Positions 1 to 6,667 of a stretch of DNA of 15,383 nucleotides are shown one piece after another; the stretch's first letter is position 1, and every line of letters begins with the position of its first letter. The notes under the pieces are model-generated. The model was not told the DNA's origin and ran no database searches. It saw nothing but the letters and a program-made list of their open reading frames with translations. The position numbers and the translations under genes are program-made. This stretch comes from Cyanobacteria bacterium UBA11153 (GTDB lineage Bacteria > Cyanobacteriota > Cyanobacteriia > Cyanobacteriales > Coleofasciculaceae). The stretch spans positions 1 through 15,383 of the forward strand of contig DOIX01000367.1 in assembly GCA_003511885.1 (NCBI GenBank). The letters are read 5' to 3'.

Positions 1-287
1 GTCAACTGTCCACTGCTATAAAGCAACTCATCAGGAAAAAAACACCTTAGACTTGGCAGAGGTAAGAGCTAATAGATTAGAGGTAAGAGGTTAGAAGATT
101 ATAGGTAATACCCATAAGCAGTAGGACAAAAAAAACGGCACTGTGTTAAGTTATGTAATCAGCCTCAAACCCTTACAAATGAAGAATGACGAAGGACAAA
201 GGAAGATCCCACCGTTAACTTTAATTGTGTCCAACTGTAGTTTCCCTGTAACTCAATCACCTTAAAAGGGCTGTCAGCTAACTTAGG
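1..287. other. Gene-free left edge with short repeats
   Basis: I see no supported gene here. The stretch opens with an AACTGTC heptamer (4-10) of the kind that is tandemly repeated at 1384-1418. It also carries the 11-mer AGAGGTAAGAG twice (58-68 and 79-89, 21 bp apart). A frame open from the left edge to about 92 is made mostly of these repeats and has no protein-like features. The rest is AT-rich spacer, in keeping with repeat-laden cyanobacterial intergenic DNA. Confidence 0.5.
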
Positions 288-341
288 GTGTCCCAGTTAG
301 TGGTCGAGACTTTCCTCCAGAAGAGGAATAAAATTAGATCG

Positions 342-563
342 ATGGGAAATTTCCGATTCGGAGCAGACTTCCATCAGTCTTCTTTACCCATAATAATTAT
401 GCTGTCAACATTTTTGATGATCTTCCTATATGGTTACTTTTGGGCTTGGTTTTTTGGAGGTTTTGTCGTTAAAAAACCTGACAAACCTAAAACAGTGGAG
501 GAACAATTAGGAGAATCCCTAACTAAGTACCTCTCTAGCTTAGATATTGCCAAAAAAAAGTAA
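342..563 (+). CDS. Small single-pass membrane protein, unknown function
   Basis: I do not recognise this family. Read from the ATG at 342 it is 73 aa. It has a short polar N-terminus, one strongly hydrophobic segment at about residues 15-38 rich in Ile, Leu, Phe, Tyr and Trp (core MLSTFLMIFLYGYFWAWFF), then a Lys/Pro-rich turn (KKPDKPK). The tail is amphipathic (VEEQLGESLTKYLS) and ends in KKK. By the positive-inside rule the basic C-terminus should lie in the cytoplasm. A longer form could begin at the GTG at 288 (91 aa), but neither start has a convincing ribosome-binding site. The nearest purine-rich stretch, AGAGGA (322-327), sits 14 bp before the ATG. The membrane segment plus a composition suited to a membrane protein make it more likely real than not. 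The neighbours are repeats and a transposase remnant, so context gives no function. Confidence 0.45.
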   Translation: MGNFRFGADFHQSSLPIIIMLSTFLMIFLYGYFWAWFFGGFVVKKPDKPKTVEEQLGESLTKYLSSLDIAKKK

Positions 564-599
564 TTGATATGACTGAATAGGTTACTAGATAGTGGGGAT

Positions 600-626
600 G
601 GTGCGTTAGCTGGAGCATAACGCACC
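600..626. repeat. GGTGCGTTA inverted repeat, copy 1
   Basis: Two 9-bp arms, GGTGCGTTA (600-608) and TAACGCACC (618-626), are exact reverse complements around a 9-nt loop. The same element recurs in opposite orientation at 15085-15115. When the second copy is reverse-complemented, the loops share their first GCT and last CA. This is a dispersed cyanobacterial-type intergenic palindrome; a terminator role for the small gene ending at 563 is possible but there is no T-tract. Confidence 0.7.
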
Positions 627-651
627 CTACAGATTTCGTCCTATAGCGAGG

Positions 652-680
652 GACTAGAGGCTAGGGGCTAGGGGCTAGGG
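652..680. repeat. Heptamer tandem repeat GGCTAGG
   Basis: Three exact copies of GGCTAGG (659-665, 666-672, 673-679) follow a degenerate copy (652-658). This fits the short tandemly repeated repetitive (STRR) class of cyanobacterial heptamers. It lies between the small membrane-protein gene and the transposase remnant. Confidence 0.7.
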
Positions 681-748
681 AAGAAAACTGAAAAATCAAG
701 GGTTTAAGGAATTGAGAATGTCCTAACTGTCCTGGCGGTTGCTATAAA

Positions 749-1126
749 TCAGTTCAAAGACTCATCCATCTCTAGCAACCTCCGTAACAATTCTTTATCC
801 TCATTCACCGCATTGCGAATGCGGGCAATCATATAGGATGCAGTATTCTTGTTCACGCCTATTTTCTTGGCAAGCTGACGAATACTGATACTTCCTAATG
901 AATTGAGGACAAGGCGAATTGCCACAAACCATTTTTCTAAATCCAGATGAGTTTTGTGGAAAAGAGTGCCAACTGTAACGCTATATGAAGTAAAGCAATC
1001 GTTACATTGATATCTGCGTTCATTCTTTAATTTACGATAATTCGTAGAGCCACAGTATGGGCACTTTGGCTTTCGATCCCACCGGATTTGTTCGAGATGG
1101 GCAAGGCAATCTTGATTAATATTCAT
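749..1126 (-). CDS. Truncated IS1595-family transposase (zinc ribbon + HTH only)
   Basis: The 125-aa product starts at the ATG at 1126; an in-frame TTG at 1153 would add nine residues. It matches the N-terminal part of IS1595-type transposases: a zinc ribbon with CPYC (Cys22, Cys25) and CNDC (Cys41, Cys44), then a helix-turn-helix around residues 79-105 (SIRQLAKKIGVNKNTASYMI). Full-length members run to about 280-320 aa, with an ISXO2-type DDE domain beginning at a VEMDETYxGG-like motif. Here the frame reaches LEMDES (118-123), apparently that first catalytic Asp, and stops three codons later (SLN). Just beyond lies noncoding repeat-like DNA (TTTATAGCAACCGCCAGGAC on the minus strand). No nuclease can be made, so it is a broken insertion sequence, or less likely a retained DNA-binding protein. 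I could not identify terminal inverted repeats. Confidence 0.75.
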   Translation of the reverse strand: MNINQDCLAHLEQIRWDRKPKCPYCGSTNYRKLKNERRYQCNDCFTSYSVTVGTLFHKTHLDLEKWFVAIRLVLNSLGSISIRQLAKKIGVNKNTASYMIARIRNAVNEDKELLRRLLEMDESLN

Positions 1127-1357
1127 CTTTAGCTCACAACTCTGTTGAGCCAAAGATGGAATATCTAATTTAATTAGACACTATTGACGGTACTATTATT
1201 TTGCGATCGCAGATACCAATTCCGACAACAAAGCCCCGAAGCTAGTGGCTTGGGCGCTTTATCTGTCCAGAAATTAATCTCGTTAGCTTAATAAAAATAT
1301 ATAATTATTGCAATCGCCACATCAGTGAGATCAGAAATAAAGTCATAAATGCAATGG

Positions 1358-1401
1358 ACAGTTGACAGCAGGATAAGCAGCGTAACTATCAACTGTCAAC
1401 T
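1358..1401. repeat. AGTTGACAG inverted repeat
   Basis: AGTTGACAG near 1358 is the reverse complement of CTGTCAACT at 1393-1401. It can fold into a 9-bp stem whose right arm lies inside the heptamer array. It sits just downstream of the methyltransferase-like gene (minus strand) and could end its transcript, but there is no clear T-tract. Confidence 0.4.
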
Positions 1402-1418
1402 ATCAACTATCAACTATC
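1384..1418. repeat. Heptamer tandem array AACTATC/AACTGTC
   Basis: Five contiguous 7-bp units: AACTATC (1384), AACTGTC (1391), AACTATC (1398), AACTATC (1405) and AACTATC (1412). Four are identical and one differs by a single base. This is a typical cyanobacterial STRR heptamer array. It enters the 3' end of the neighbouring minus-strand gene: the stop codon (1410-1412) and the last two codons are made of repeat units. Confidence 0.85.
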
Positions 1419-2099
1419 AACATTAAGAATCCCGATCATTTCATTTCCACCTCGCTGAAGTTGATAGGATACATTGTTAATTGTACATCTATATCCTTTT
1501 GCTTCTAATCTAGCTAAAACGGGTTGTAAATGTGGTGATGGCATTAAGCTTAAAGTAAGTAATGGAAAAACCCTTACTTCTTTACATATTCGCAAAATTT
1601 CACAAATAGAGTCAAAATGGAAATCTGCATCAAATTGGTCAGAGTATAAGAAAAGGAAGTGAGAACATAAACCTATATCGTATTTGCGATCGCCATATTT
1701 TAATTTGGGCAATGCGCCAATTTCATATCGCCCCTGATTTTTACCTATTTCGTAATCTTCACAAAAAATATCTATGACTCGTTCTCGGTTTTTTCTTAAA
1801 TCATCGGGCGAAGCATGATATGTCCACACCCAATCATCTGGACTATTTTTTATCTGTTCAATAATATTGTCTACTACTTCATCAAAGCGAGATCTAATTT
1901 GCGCTCCTGTTAATTCATACAAAGGATCTACTGATTTTATTTTATACCCAAGTTTTGTCCCTTCTGCGTTGAAACTAGCTGGCCCATCACCAACACTTAA
2001 TATTGATTTTTGTAAATCCGATTGGGTAAGGTTGAACATTTTGATATATTCATCCAGGGATCTGCCAAAAGGGACAACTTGTTTTAATTCCATTGCCAT
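1410..2099 (-). CDS. Class I SAM-dependent methyltransferase-like protein
   Basis: The 229-aa product has the layout of a class I methyltransferase. After a helical N-terminus comes a motif-I-like loop LSVGDGPASFNAE (residues 34-46), where GDGPA replaces the usual GxGxG, then SVDP (56-59) with an acidic residue ending strand 2. A later core block reads YDIGLCSHFLFLYSD (140-154), followed by a helix (ICEILRICKEVRVFPLL) and a C-terminal strand pair (GYRCTINNVSYQLQRGGNEMIGI). Similar proteins of about 230 aa occur in cyanobacteria as uncharacterised methyltransferases. The substrate cannot be read from the sequence. The ATG at 2099 has GGAAG 8 bp upstream; an ATG two codons later is an alternative. 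The extreme C-terminus (VDS-stop) is encoded by the heptamer array, so it may have been remodelled by repeat growth. Confidence 0.7.
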   Translation of the reverse strand: MAMELKQVVPFGRSLDEYIKMFNLTQSDLQKSILSVGDGPASFNAEGTKLGYKIKSVDPLYELTGAQIRSRFDEVVDNIIEQIKNSPDDWVWTYHASPDDLRKNRERVIDIFCEDYEIGKNQGRYEIGALPKLKYGDRKYDIGLCSHFLFLYSDQFDADFHFDSICEILRICKEVRVFPLLTLSLMPSPHLQPVLARLEAKGYRCTINNVSYQLQRGGNEMIGILNVDS

Positions 2100-2190
2100 T
2101 GATTATTCTTCCGATTGCTAATTATTTTAGTAACTTGGCTCGACTCATACCCTATTAGTAAAAAAGAATATAGCCTTTCCCAAGCAACTG

Positions 2191-2317
2191 ATACCAAATC
2201 CGGGTTAATTACCCCCTTTATCTTAAAAAAGGCTCTTAGGCTCTTAGGCAGGGCGCAGGGGGCAGGGGAGAAAAATCATTCAGATTATAACGGGGGTTTC
2301 CAAAGCGGATTTGGTAT
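2191..2317. mobile_element. MITE-like element, 127 bp, 12-bp perfect terminal inverted repeats
   Basis: ATACCAAATCCG (2191-2202) and CGGATTTGGTAT (2306-2317) are exact inverted repeats. A further ACCCCC block matches at the same distance inside each end, so the imperfect arms reach about 26 bp. The interior holds a GCTCTTAG direct repeat and a G-rich GGGCGCAGGGGGCAGGGGAG tract, with no gene. The size and structure fit a miniature inverted-repeat transposable element. A target duplication is not obvious: the flanks read CTG on the left and GAG on the right, or a TA dinucleotide if the outermost bases are counted. Confidence 0.7.
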
Positions 2318-2339
2318 GAGGTATACCCTAACGTTTTAA

Positions 2340-2476
2340 ACTTTTCTCCCAAAATTCAATTCAATTTCAAATTGAACCTCACTAGACTGGGAACCGCTAT
2401 AATAAAACAGTGCAGTACTCCTTCAGAGTGCCTTCGCGAAAGTATTCCACTTCTAATTACCTCCGCTTTAACTGTA
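2340..2476. other. Spacer downstream of the three-gene operon
   Basis: Noncoding DNA between the MITE and the end of the 199-aa gene. It contains an 8-bp palindrome with a 1-nt centre (TTCAATTT 2360-2367 / AAATTGAA 2369-2376). I see no clear Rho-independent terminator. Confidence 0.4.
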
Positions 2477-3076
2477 TCAACCTTCTCGTTCGCTTTTGTA
2501 TTGATCTGGTAGTGCAACTCTGCCATGAAAACTATAATATCGTCTGGAAAAATGCTCCAAGTAAGGACTAGATAAAACTGCTCGTCGTTTGGCTATACCA
2601 AGTTCAATTTGACGATACAAAGTTGCTGCATTTATGCCGAAAACTTTTTTAAAGTCAGCCGTCAACTCAGGTAAACCTATTTGTTGTAATTCACATTCAA
2701 GAGGAATTCTTTCAAAGAAGTAGAATCTTTCGTGACGTTGGGATTTAACCAAGTTCCACTCTCCACTGTTCATAACATTCTTATCTGCTATCTCTCTGAC
2801 TTCTCTAGCTGTGGCAATTTCACATAAAATTATCGAATTCAATAGTTTTGATGGTTGGGAATTAATAGTTTGTCTAGCCCGATAATCCCAATCTAAATCG
2901 CAGTCTTGTGTAACTACAATTGCGTAAGGATGAATAACTGCCTGGAAAGATAGCTCTTCTGCCTCTATTGATAACTCGCTAACAACAGGATTATACTGAA
3001 TCACATCCGTCAGTATTTCCCCTTGCCTTAGAGAAGTCTTTTTAATTGATGGTTGGTAGATAGCTTGTTTTTTCAT
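2477..3076 (-). CDS. Uncharacterised 199-aa protein with VVTQDCDL motif (third gene of TIGR04255 operon)
   Basis: No function is known to me. The N-terminus has RQGEILTDVIQY (residues 17-28), then a hydrophobic strand ending in the acidic motif VVTQDCDLDWDYRAR (54-68) with Cys59 and four nearby Asp residues. The C-terminal half carries RHERFYFFERI (114-124), LPELTADFKKVFGI (135-148) and a well-formed block SPYLEHFSRRYYSFHGRVALP (from residue 170). I have the impression of a recurring cyanobacterial and bacterial family with these blocks, but cannot name a domain. The Cys/Asp cluster could bind metal or be catalytic; that is speculation. There is no signal peptide or membrane segment, so it is probably cytosolic. 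The gene starts 21 bp after the 159-aa gene ends and is co-directional with it, so it is almost certainly co-transcribed. No clear ribosome-binding site precedes the ATG, which suggests translational coupling. Confidence 0.7.
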   Translation of the reverse strand: MKKQAIYQPSIKKTSLRQGEILTDVIQYNPVVSELSIEAEELSFQAVIHPYAIVVTQDCDLDWDYRARQTINSQPSKLLNSIILCEIATAREVREIADKNVMNSGEWNLVKSQRHERFYFFERIPLECELQQIGLPELTADFKKVFGINAATLYRQIELGIAKRRAVLSSPYLEHFSRRYYSFHGRVALPDQYKSEREG

Positions 3077-3097
3077 GAAGTAACTAGCTTAGACAAG

Positions 3098-3577
3098 CTA
3101 CGCTTCCAAAACGATAGGTGGTCTAACCTGGGCAGCTTTTAATTTACCTTTAATGCTACTAACTGGATTAGTTGGCAAGTTAGTTTGAGGAAGGCGATCC
3201 GAATAAAAATCAGCAATTTTTTCAAGTTCCTCAGCAGCTTCTTCTAAAGCGGCTTCCGGTAAAGATTGAAGGTAAACTAAGCATTTTAGCAGTGCAATTA
3301 ACTGAGTTTGTGACAAAGGATTCCAGTTGGTTTTAAAAAATAGAGAAGAATCAGACACCATCAGATCAAAGGAAAGAGACTGAATTACAAAGTTTTTTCC
3401 ACTCTCTCTATCAAAAAAACTTCTTGTTGCAGAAAGTCCTGTTGATGTCTGACTATGTGTTTGTAATGTTAACTGTTTGGGGTTGCATAGCGTTATGGAG
3501 GGTATCTGTGATACTCCACCTGAAAAGTTTTCTAGCTGACTTGTTGAATTGATCGAGTATGTTCCAAACATTTTCAT
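3098..3577 (-). CDS. Uncharacterised 159-aa protein overlapping the TIGR04255 gene
   Basis: I recognise no family. The N-terminal ~60 residues are Ser/Thr/Gln-rich and poorly structured (INSTSQLENFSGGVSQIPSI). The C-terminal part looks folded, with FVIQSLSFDLMVSDSSLFF (63-81), a helix LSQTQLIALLKCLVYLQSL and an acidic helix PEAALEEAAEELEKIADFYSDR. It ends in a basic segment (KGKLKAAQVRPPIVLEA). Two ATGs open the frame (3577 and 3571); GAGAGG lies 7 bp before the second, a good Shine-Dalgarno. Both starts are inside the preceding gene, which ends at 3453, so the two genes overlap by about 120 bp out of frame. The next ATG is codon 73, which would remove part of the apparent fold. The first third of the product may therefore have been shaped by the overlapping frame. 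Confidence 0.65.
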   Translation of the reverse strand: MKMFGTYSINSTSQLENFSGGVSQIPSITLCNPKQLTLQTHSQTSTGLSATRSFFDRESGKNFVIQSLSFDLMVSDSSLFFKTNWNPLSQTQLIALLKCLVYLQSLPEAALEEAAEELEKIADFYSDRLPQTNLPTNPVSSIKGKLKAAQVRPPIVLEA

Positions 3578-4250
3578 TCCTCTCTACTTTTTGTTCTGTA
3601 TAAAAATCAGCATCTAGCAGATAAGCAACTTCAGGATTATTTTTTTCCGATTCTTTGACGGTAACCAGCCCATGCTTGAAGTTTACTTGTCCATATTCTG
3701 CGATCAAAATCAAATTTTTGATCATTGACTGAATAGAGGGTGCAAGTTCTTGATTATATAGTTCTGAGGCAATATCGGTTGTAATTAAATCAGACCAATT
3801 TTTATCCTCAAGTCCCAGTTTTGAGCGGACGATCAAGTCTTGATACTGAAGTCCAACTCTTGTGTAAAAGGATGGCTTATATATTCGTTCAAATATTTCT
3901 ACAGCTTCTCTAAAGCGTTTTTGGAATTGTTCATACCTCTCGTATGCAAATGTAGTTAGAGTAATAAAATCATTAGAGATCGACAATTGCCATCGTCGAT
4001 CTTCAGATTTGAAGTTATAGGATAAGTCACTCAACAGTGGTAACCCTAATTGTTGAATTACTTGGGATATTTCCGATGAAAATTGTGGCTTAGTAGTTTC
4101 AAAAAGTGGATACTGAAATCTGATCTCATCTTGAAACTCAACAGGATCTTGATGAGAAATCTTCAGTATAGGTGGAAAGCGTAACTGACACGTAACCTGT
4201 ATTAGAGGATTACGCTCGTAGATTACGCGCTCGAACTCAGGCCAGTTCAT
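3453..4250 (-). CDS. TIGR04255 family protein (sporadically distributed, unknown function)
   Basis: The 265-aa product shows the TIGR04255 pattern. Near the N-terminus it has NPLIQVTCQLRFPPILKI (residues 14-31), followed by FQDEIRFQYPLF. The middle has YNFKSEDRRWQLSISNDFIT (from residue 78) and LTTFAYERYEQFQKR, then FYTRVGLQYQDLIV (128-141). It closes with WSITDTLHNAMQP. Members are usually 240-280 aa, so this is full length. The family is scattered among bacteria and has no assigned biochemical role that I know of; patchy distribution is typical of genes moved in accessory islands. The ATG at 4250 has AGGA 8 bp upstream; the TTG one codon earlier is less likely. It is first in an operon with the 159-aa and 199-aa genes, and its upstream flank carries a mobile-type inverted-repeat element. 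Confidence 0.8.
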   Translation of the reverse strand: MNWPEFERVIYERNPLIQVTCQLRFPPILKISHQDPVEFQDEIRFQYPLFETTKPQFSSEISQVIQQLGLPLLSDLSYNFKSEDRRWQLSISNDFITLTTFAYERYEQFQKRFREAVEIFERIYKPSFYTRVGLQYQDLIVRSKLGLEDKNWSDLITTDIASELYNQELAPSIQSMIKNLILIAEYGQVNFKHGLVTVKESEKNNPEVAYLLDADFYTEQKVERNENVWNILDQFNKSARKLFRWSITDTLHNAMQPQTVNITNT

Positions 4251-4333
4251 CAATGTAATCCTAGGCTTTACGAATTTACGATCCTATCTCTAGTTTAGAT
4301 TATATAGCTACATTTTTACCAGTGGCTGCGATA

Positions 4334-4359
4334 GCGAAGCGCTGCTGCGAAGCGCTGCT
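4334..4359. repeat. 13-bp tandem duplication GCGAAGCGCTGCT
   Basis: Two exact, adjacent copies of GCGAAGCGCTGCT (4334-4346 and 4347-4359), each containing the palindrome AGCGCT. They are preceded by GCGATA and followed by CGCGATC, both HIP1-like. This GC-rich motif resembles dispersed cyanobacterial GCGAAGCGCTGC repeats and contrasts with the AT-rich flanks. Confidence 0.7.
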
Positions 4360-4388
4360 CGCGATCTTCGGAAAATAATCTGGTACCT

Positions 4389-4561
4389 CTATATATAACT
4401 CAAGTTGCTAGTTATCACCCACTCAGTTGCGAAAATATCTAACAGCTAATAGCTAATTGTCAATTATGAAAAATATTACCTCGCTCGTCGGAGATTAGCG
4501 ATTAGTAATTAGCTATTATCGGATCTGAAAAAGTAACTAGCAACTTACGTTATATATATAG
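4389..4561. mobile_element. Nested inverted-repeat element (MITE-like), ~173 bp
   Basis: The outer arms run 4389-4414 and 4534-4561. AAGTTGCTAGTTA is matched exactly by TAACTAGCAACTT, followed outward by two mismatches, then AAC/GTT and runs of TA dinucleotides that differ by one TA. An inner pair, AATAGCTAATT (4448-4458) and AATTAGCTATT (4507-4517), is also an exact inverted repeat, so the transcript could form a long hairpin. There is no coding capacity. It lies between ubiD and the TIGR04255 operon. The size and symmetry fit a non-autonomous transposable element; no transposase with matching ends is visible here. Confidence 0.6.
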
Positions 4562-4626
4562 TAGTGACTGCTAATTTCTGGATAAATCTAATGAATGTGT
4601 TACTCTATCAAAAACCTAAACTCTAA

Positions 4627-6135
4627 CTACTGCATATCATACCCAAACAAATTCGGGTTCACTTCTCCTAATTTCAAATCCCCTAACCCATACTCCGCCC
4701 AACGTCTATCTACCATTGCTGCTACATCCACATCTGATTCTAAAGGTTCGCCCCATTCATGTTCAGTTTCCGGCGGAATTTTAGTTGTCGCATCAATTCC
4801 CATTCGCCCACCTAAGCCAATTTTTTCACTGGCAAAATCTAAGCTATCAAAGGGTGTATTGGGAAGAATAAAGACATCGCGCACTGGGTCAACTTTAGAG
4901 CTAATTGCCCAGACTACTTGACGCGGATCTCGGATATTAATATCTTTATCTACGACAATGACAAATTTCGTGTAGGTAAACTGAGGTAAGGCACTCCAAA
5001 AAGCTAAAGCAGCCCTTCTTGCTTGTCCGGGATATGCTTTATCAATGGAAATAATTGCGGCTTTGTAACTGAGGGCTTCCATTGGTAAGAAGAAATCGAC
5101 AATTTCTGATACTTGTTGGCGCAGAATTGGGGTATAAATGCGATTGAGAGCAATTGCCATCATCGCTTCTTCTTTGGGGGGACGACCGCTAAATGTGGTT
5201 AAATAAATGGGGTCTTTTCGGTGTGTCATGCAGTGGAAGCGAATCAGGGGCGAATCTTCTACGCCACCGTAATAACCCATGTGATCGCCAAATGGGCCAT
5301 CTGGCAATACTTCCCCTGGTGTAATTGTTCCTTCTAGGACAATTTCTGAGTCCGCTGGTACTTCCAAATCGAGGGTTTTGCACTTGGCTAAGGATACCCC
5401 GGAATCGCCGTATAATCCAGCAAAAAGCCATTCAGAAAGATCCACTGGAATGGGGGTAGCGGCTGCCATAATAATTAAAGGATCCACACCAAGCGCGATC
5501 GCAATTTCTAATTTTTTCCCATTCTGAGCGGCTTTCCGCAAGTGTCTTGCCCCACCTCGCACTGATAACCAATGGACTGTCATGGTATTTTTTGATTGCA
5601 ATTGTAGGCGATATACTCCTACATTGGGCGTACCTGTTTCGCAATCTTTGGTAATGACTAATCCCAAGGTAATAATCTTACCCGCATCTCCTGGATAGGG
5701 ACGAATTAGGGGCAATTTCTCCAAATTTAGCCCATCGCCTTCCATGAGAACTTCCTGACAAGCAGGGAAAAAATTTCGTCCCGGTTTTGCTTTCACCACA
5801 TCAAATAAAACTTTACCAAATTCCACAGCCTGAGACAGTTTTTTGGGTGGTTTTGGTTGTTGCAGCATTCCCAGCTTCTTCCCCAGCGTCTCCAACTCTT
5901 GAGGATTTGACCTATTCATTGCCCAACATACCCTTTCCTCGGTTCCCATTAAATTGATGGCGACGGGAATCGATGACCCCTTGACATTTTCAAACAAAAG
6001 TGCAGGCCCACCTGCTTGTAACATCCGGTTGGATATCTCAGCGATTTCTAAATCGGGATCGACTAAGGCGGAAATTCGCCGTAACTGTCCCCGTTGTTCG
6101 AGTAGTTGGATAAATGCCCGCAAATCTCTTGCCAT
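4627..6135 (-). CDS. ubiD: UbiD-family 4-hydroxy-3-prenylbenzoate decarboxylase
   Basis: The 502-aa enzyme is full length for UbiD. It uses prenylated FMN, made by UbiX, to decarboxylate the prenylated 4-hydroxybenzoate intermediate; in cyanobacteria this step belongs to plastoquinone synthesis. Visible hallmarks are TPNVGVYRLQLQ (169-180), WLSVRGGARHLRK (189-201), SEWLFAGLYGD (234-244), EIVLEGTI (264-271) and PDGPFGDHMGYYG (278-290). By eye, Arg176, Glu264 and Glu269 line up with the Arg-Glu-Glu catalytic residues of fungal Fdc1, and Asn171, His198 and Glu235 with its metal ligands. The C-terminal domain has FVIVVDKDINIRD and ends with GEPLESDVDVAAMVDRRW. No pathway partner lies next to it, and it appears monocistronic. 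No obvious ribosome-binding site precedes the ATG at 6135. Confidence 0.95.
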   Translation of the reverse strand: MARDLRAFIQLLEQRGQLRRISALVDPDLEIAEISNRMLQAGGPALLFENVKGSSIPVAINLMGTEERVCWAMNRSNPQELETLGKKLGMLQQPKPPKKLSQAVEFGKVLFDVVKAKPGRNFFPACQEVLMEGDGLNLEKLPLIRPYPGDAGKIITLGLVITKDCETGTPNVGVYRLQLQSKNTMTVHWLSVRGGARHLRKAAQNGKKLEIAIALGVDPLIIMAAATPIPVDLSEWLFAGLYGDSGVSLAKCKTLDLEVPADSEIVLEGTITPGEVLPDGPFGDHMGYYGGVEDSPLIRFHCMTHRKDPIYLTTFSGRPPKEEAMMAIALNRIYTPILRQQVSEIVDFFLPMEALSYKAAIISIDKAYPGQARRAALAFWSALPQFTYTKFVIVVDKDINIRDPRQVVWAISSKVDPVRDVFILPNTPFDSLDFASEKIGLGGRMGIDATTKIPPETEHEWGEPLESDVDVAAMVDRRWAEYGLGDLKLGEVNPNLFGYDMQ

Positions 6136-6667
6136 AGTTAAGGAGTCATAAGTATGAAATGTTATCTTTGATTATAAGATGAAATCTCTACGATGTTAAT
6201 CCACCCTATTACGGAAAAACGGTTGAGCAAGGGGGAAGCAGAGATATTTTGGGCATCCTTGTAGGAGATACTTTATGGATGATTTTTTCTGATTAAATTA
6301 TTTTGGGTAATGGGCAATTGCTTCCAGATAGCAGCCTCCTGTAAGAAACTGGGTAAAACCCAGAAGGGTTGCTCAAAAAAAATTCTAAATAACCCCGTTT
6401 CTCAAACAATATCCTTGACAGGGGAAAGAAAACAATCCGGAGAGGAATCTTGTACCATCGCCTACCGACAGTTAAGGCAGAGTTGTTTTATGATGGAGTA
6501 ATCGAGGGTGCGAGCTTGACTTCACCTCCCGTTGATTAAGGATTGGAGGTGTCGGGATCGCAAATAGTGCTGGGTTTGGGCAACCCCAAAAACAAAGACT
6601 TGAGAAAATACCAGGCTTTGTCGCTGCTTAATCCCATCTTCTATCATCCCCCTGTGCATGTTGTTAT
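6136..6667. other. 532-bp gene-free gap between divergent ubiD and NYN genes
   Basis: This divergent spacer must hold the promoters of ubiD (-) and the NYN gene (+), but I see no convincing -35/-10 pair. It contains a GAAACTGGGT repeat hairpin (6341-6401) and a 7-bp hairpin CACCTCC/GGAGGTG (6523-6529 and 6545-6551, 15-nt loop). An open frame at 6310-6501 runs through the repeat and is Cys/Lys/Ser-rich without recognisable structure; I take it as noncoding. I found no tRNA or known RNA fold. Confidence 0.5.
6341..6401. repeat. GAAACTGGGT palindromic repeat, copy 1
   Basis: CTGGGT (6349-6354) pairs with ACCCAG (6358-6363) across AAA. The wider arms GAAACTGGGT (6345-6354) and ACCCCGTTTC (6392-6401) match at 9 of 10 bases. 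The same GAAACTGGGT core forms a perfect 11-bp hairpin at 15019-15049, so it is a dispersed family. Confidence 0.6.

Noticed and set aside
2..92. Frame open from the left edge on the + strand (about 30 codons)
   Set aside because: It is made largely of the AGAGGTAAGAG repeat and has no protein-like pattern; the length is well within chance for an edge.
2115..2339. Open frame on + strand across the spacer
   Set aside because: It spans the MITE-like element and its coding content is repeat sequence; no ribosome-binding site or recognisable fold.
5189..5644. Two minus-strand open frames inside ubiD
   Set aside because: They lie in another frame of a clearly conserved enzyme and are shadows of its codon use.
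6310..6501. 63-codon open frame on + strand in the ubiD/NYN gap
   Set aside because: It runs through the GAAACTGGGT palindrome, has low-quality composition and no homologous feature I recognise.
6523..6640. tRNA or small structured RNA near the hairpins before the NYN gene
   Set aside because: The stems are short and isolated; no cloverleaf, T-loop or known RNA signature is visible.
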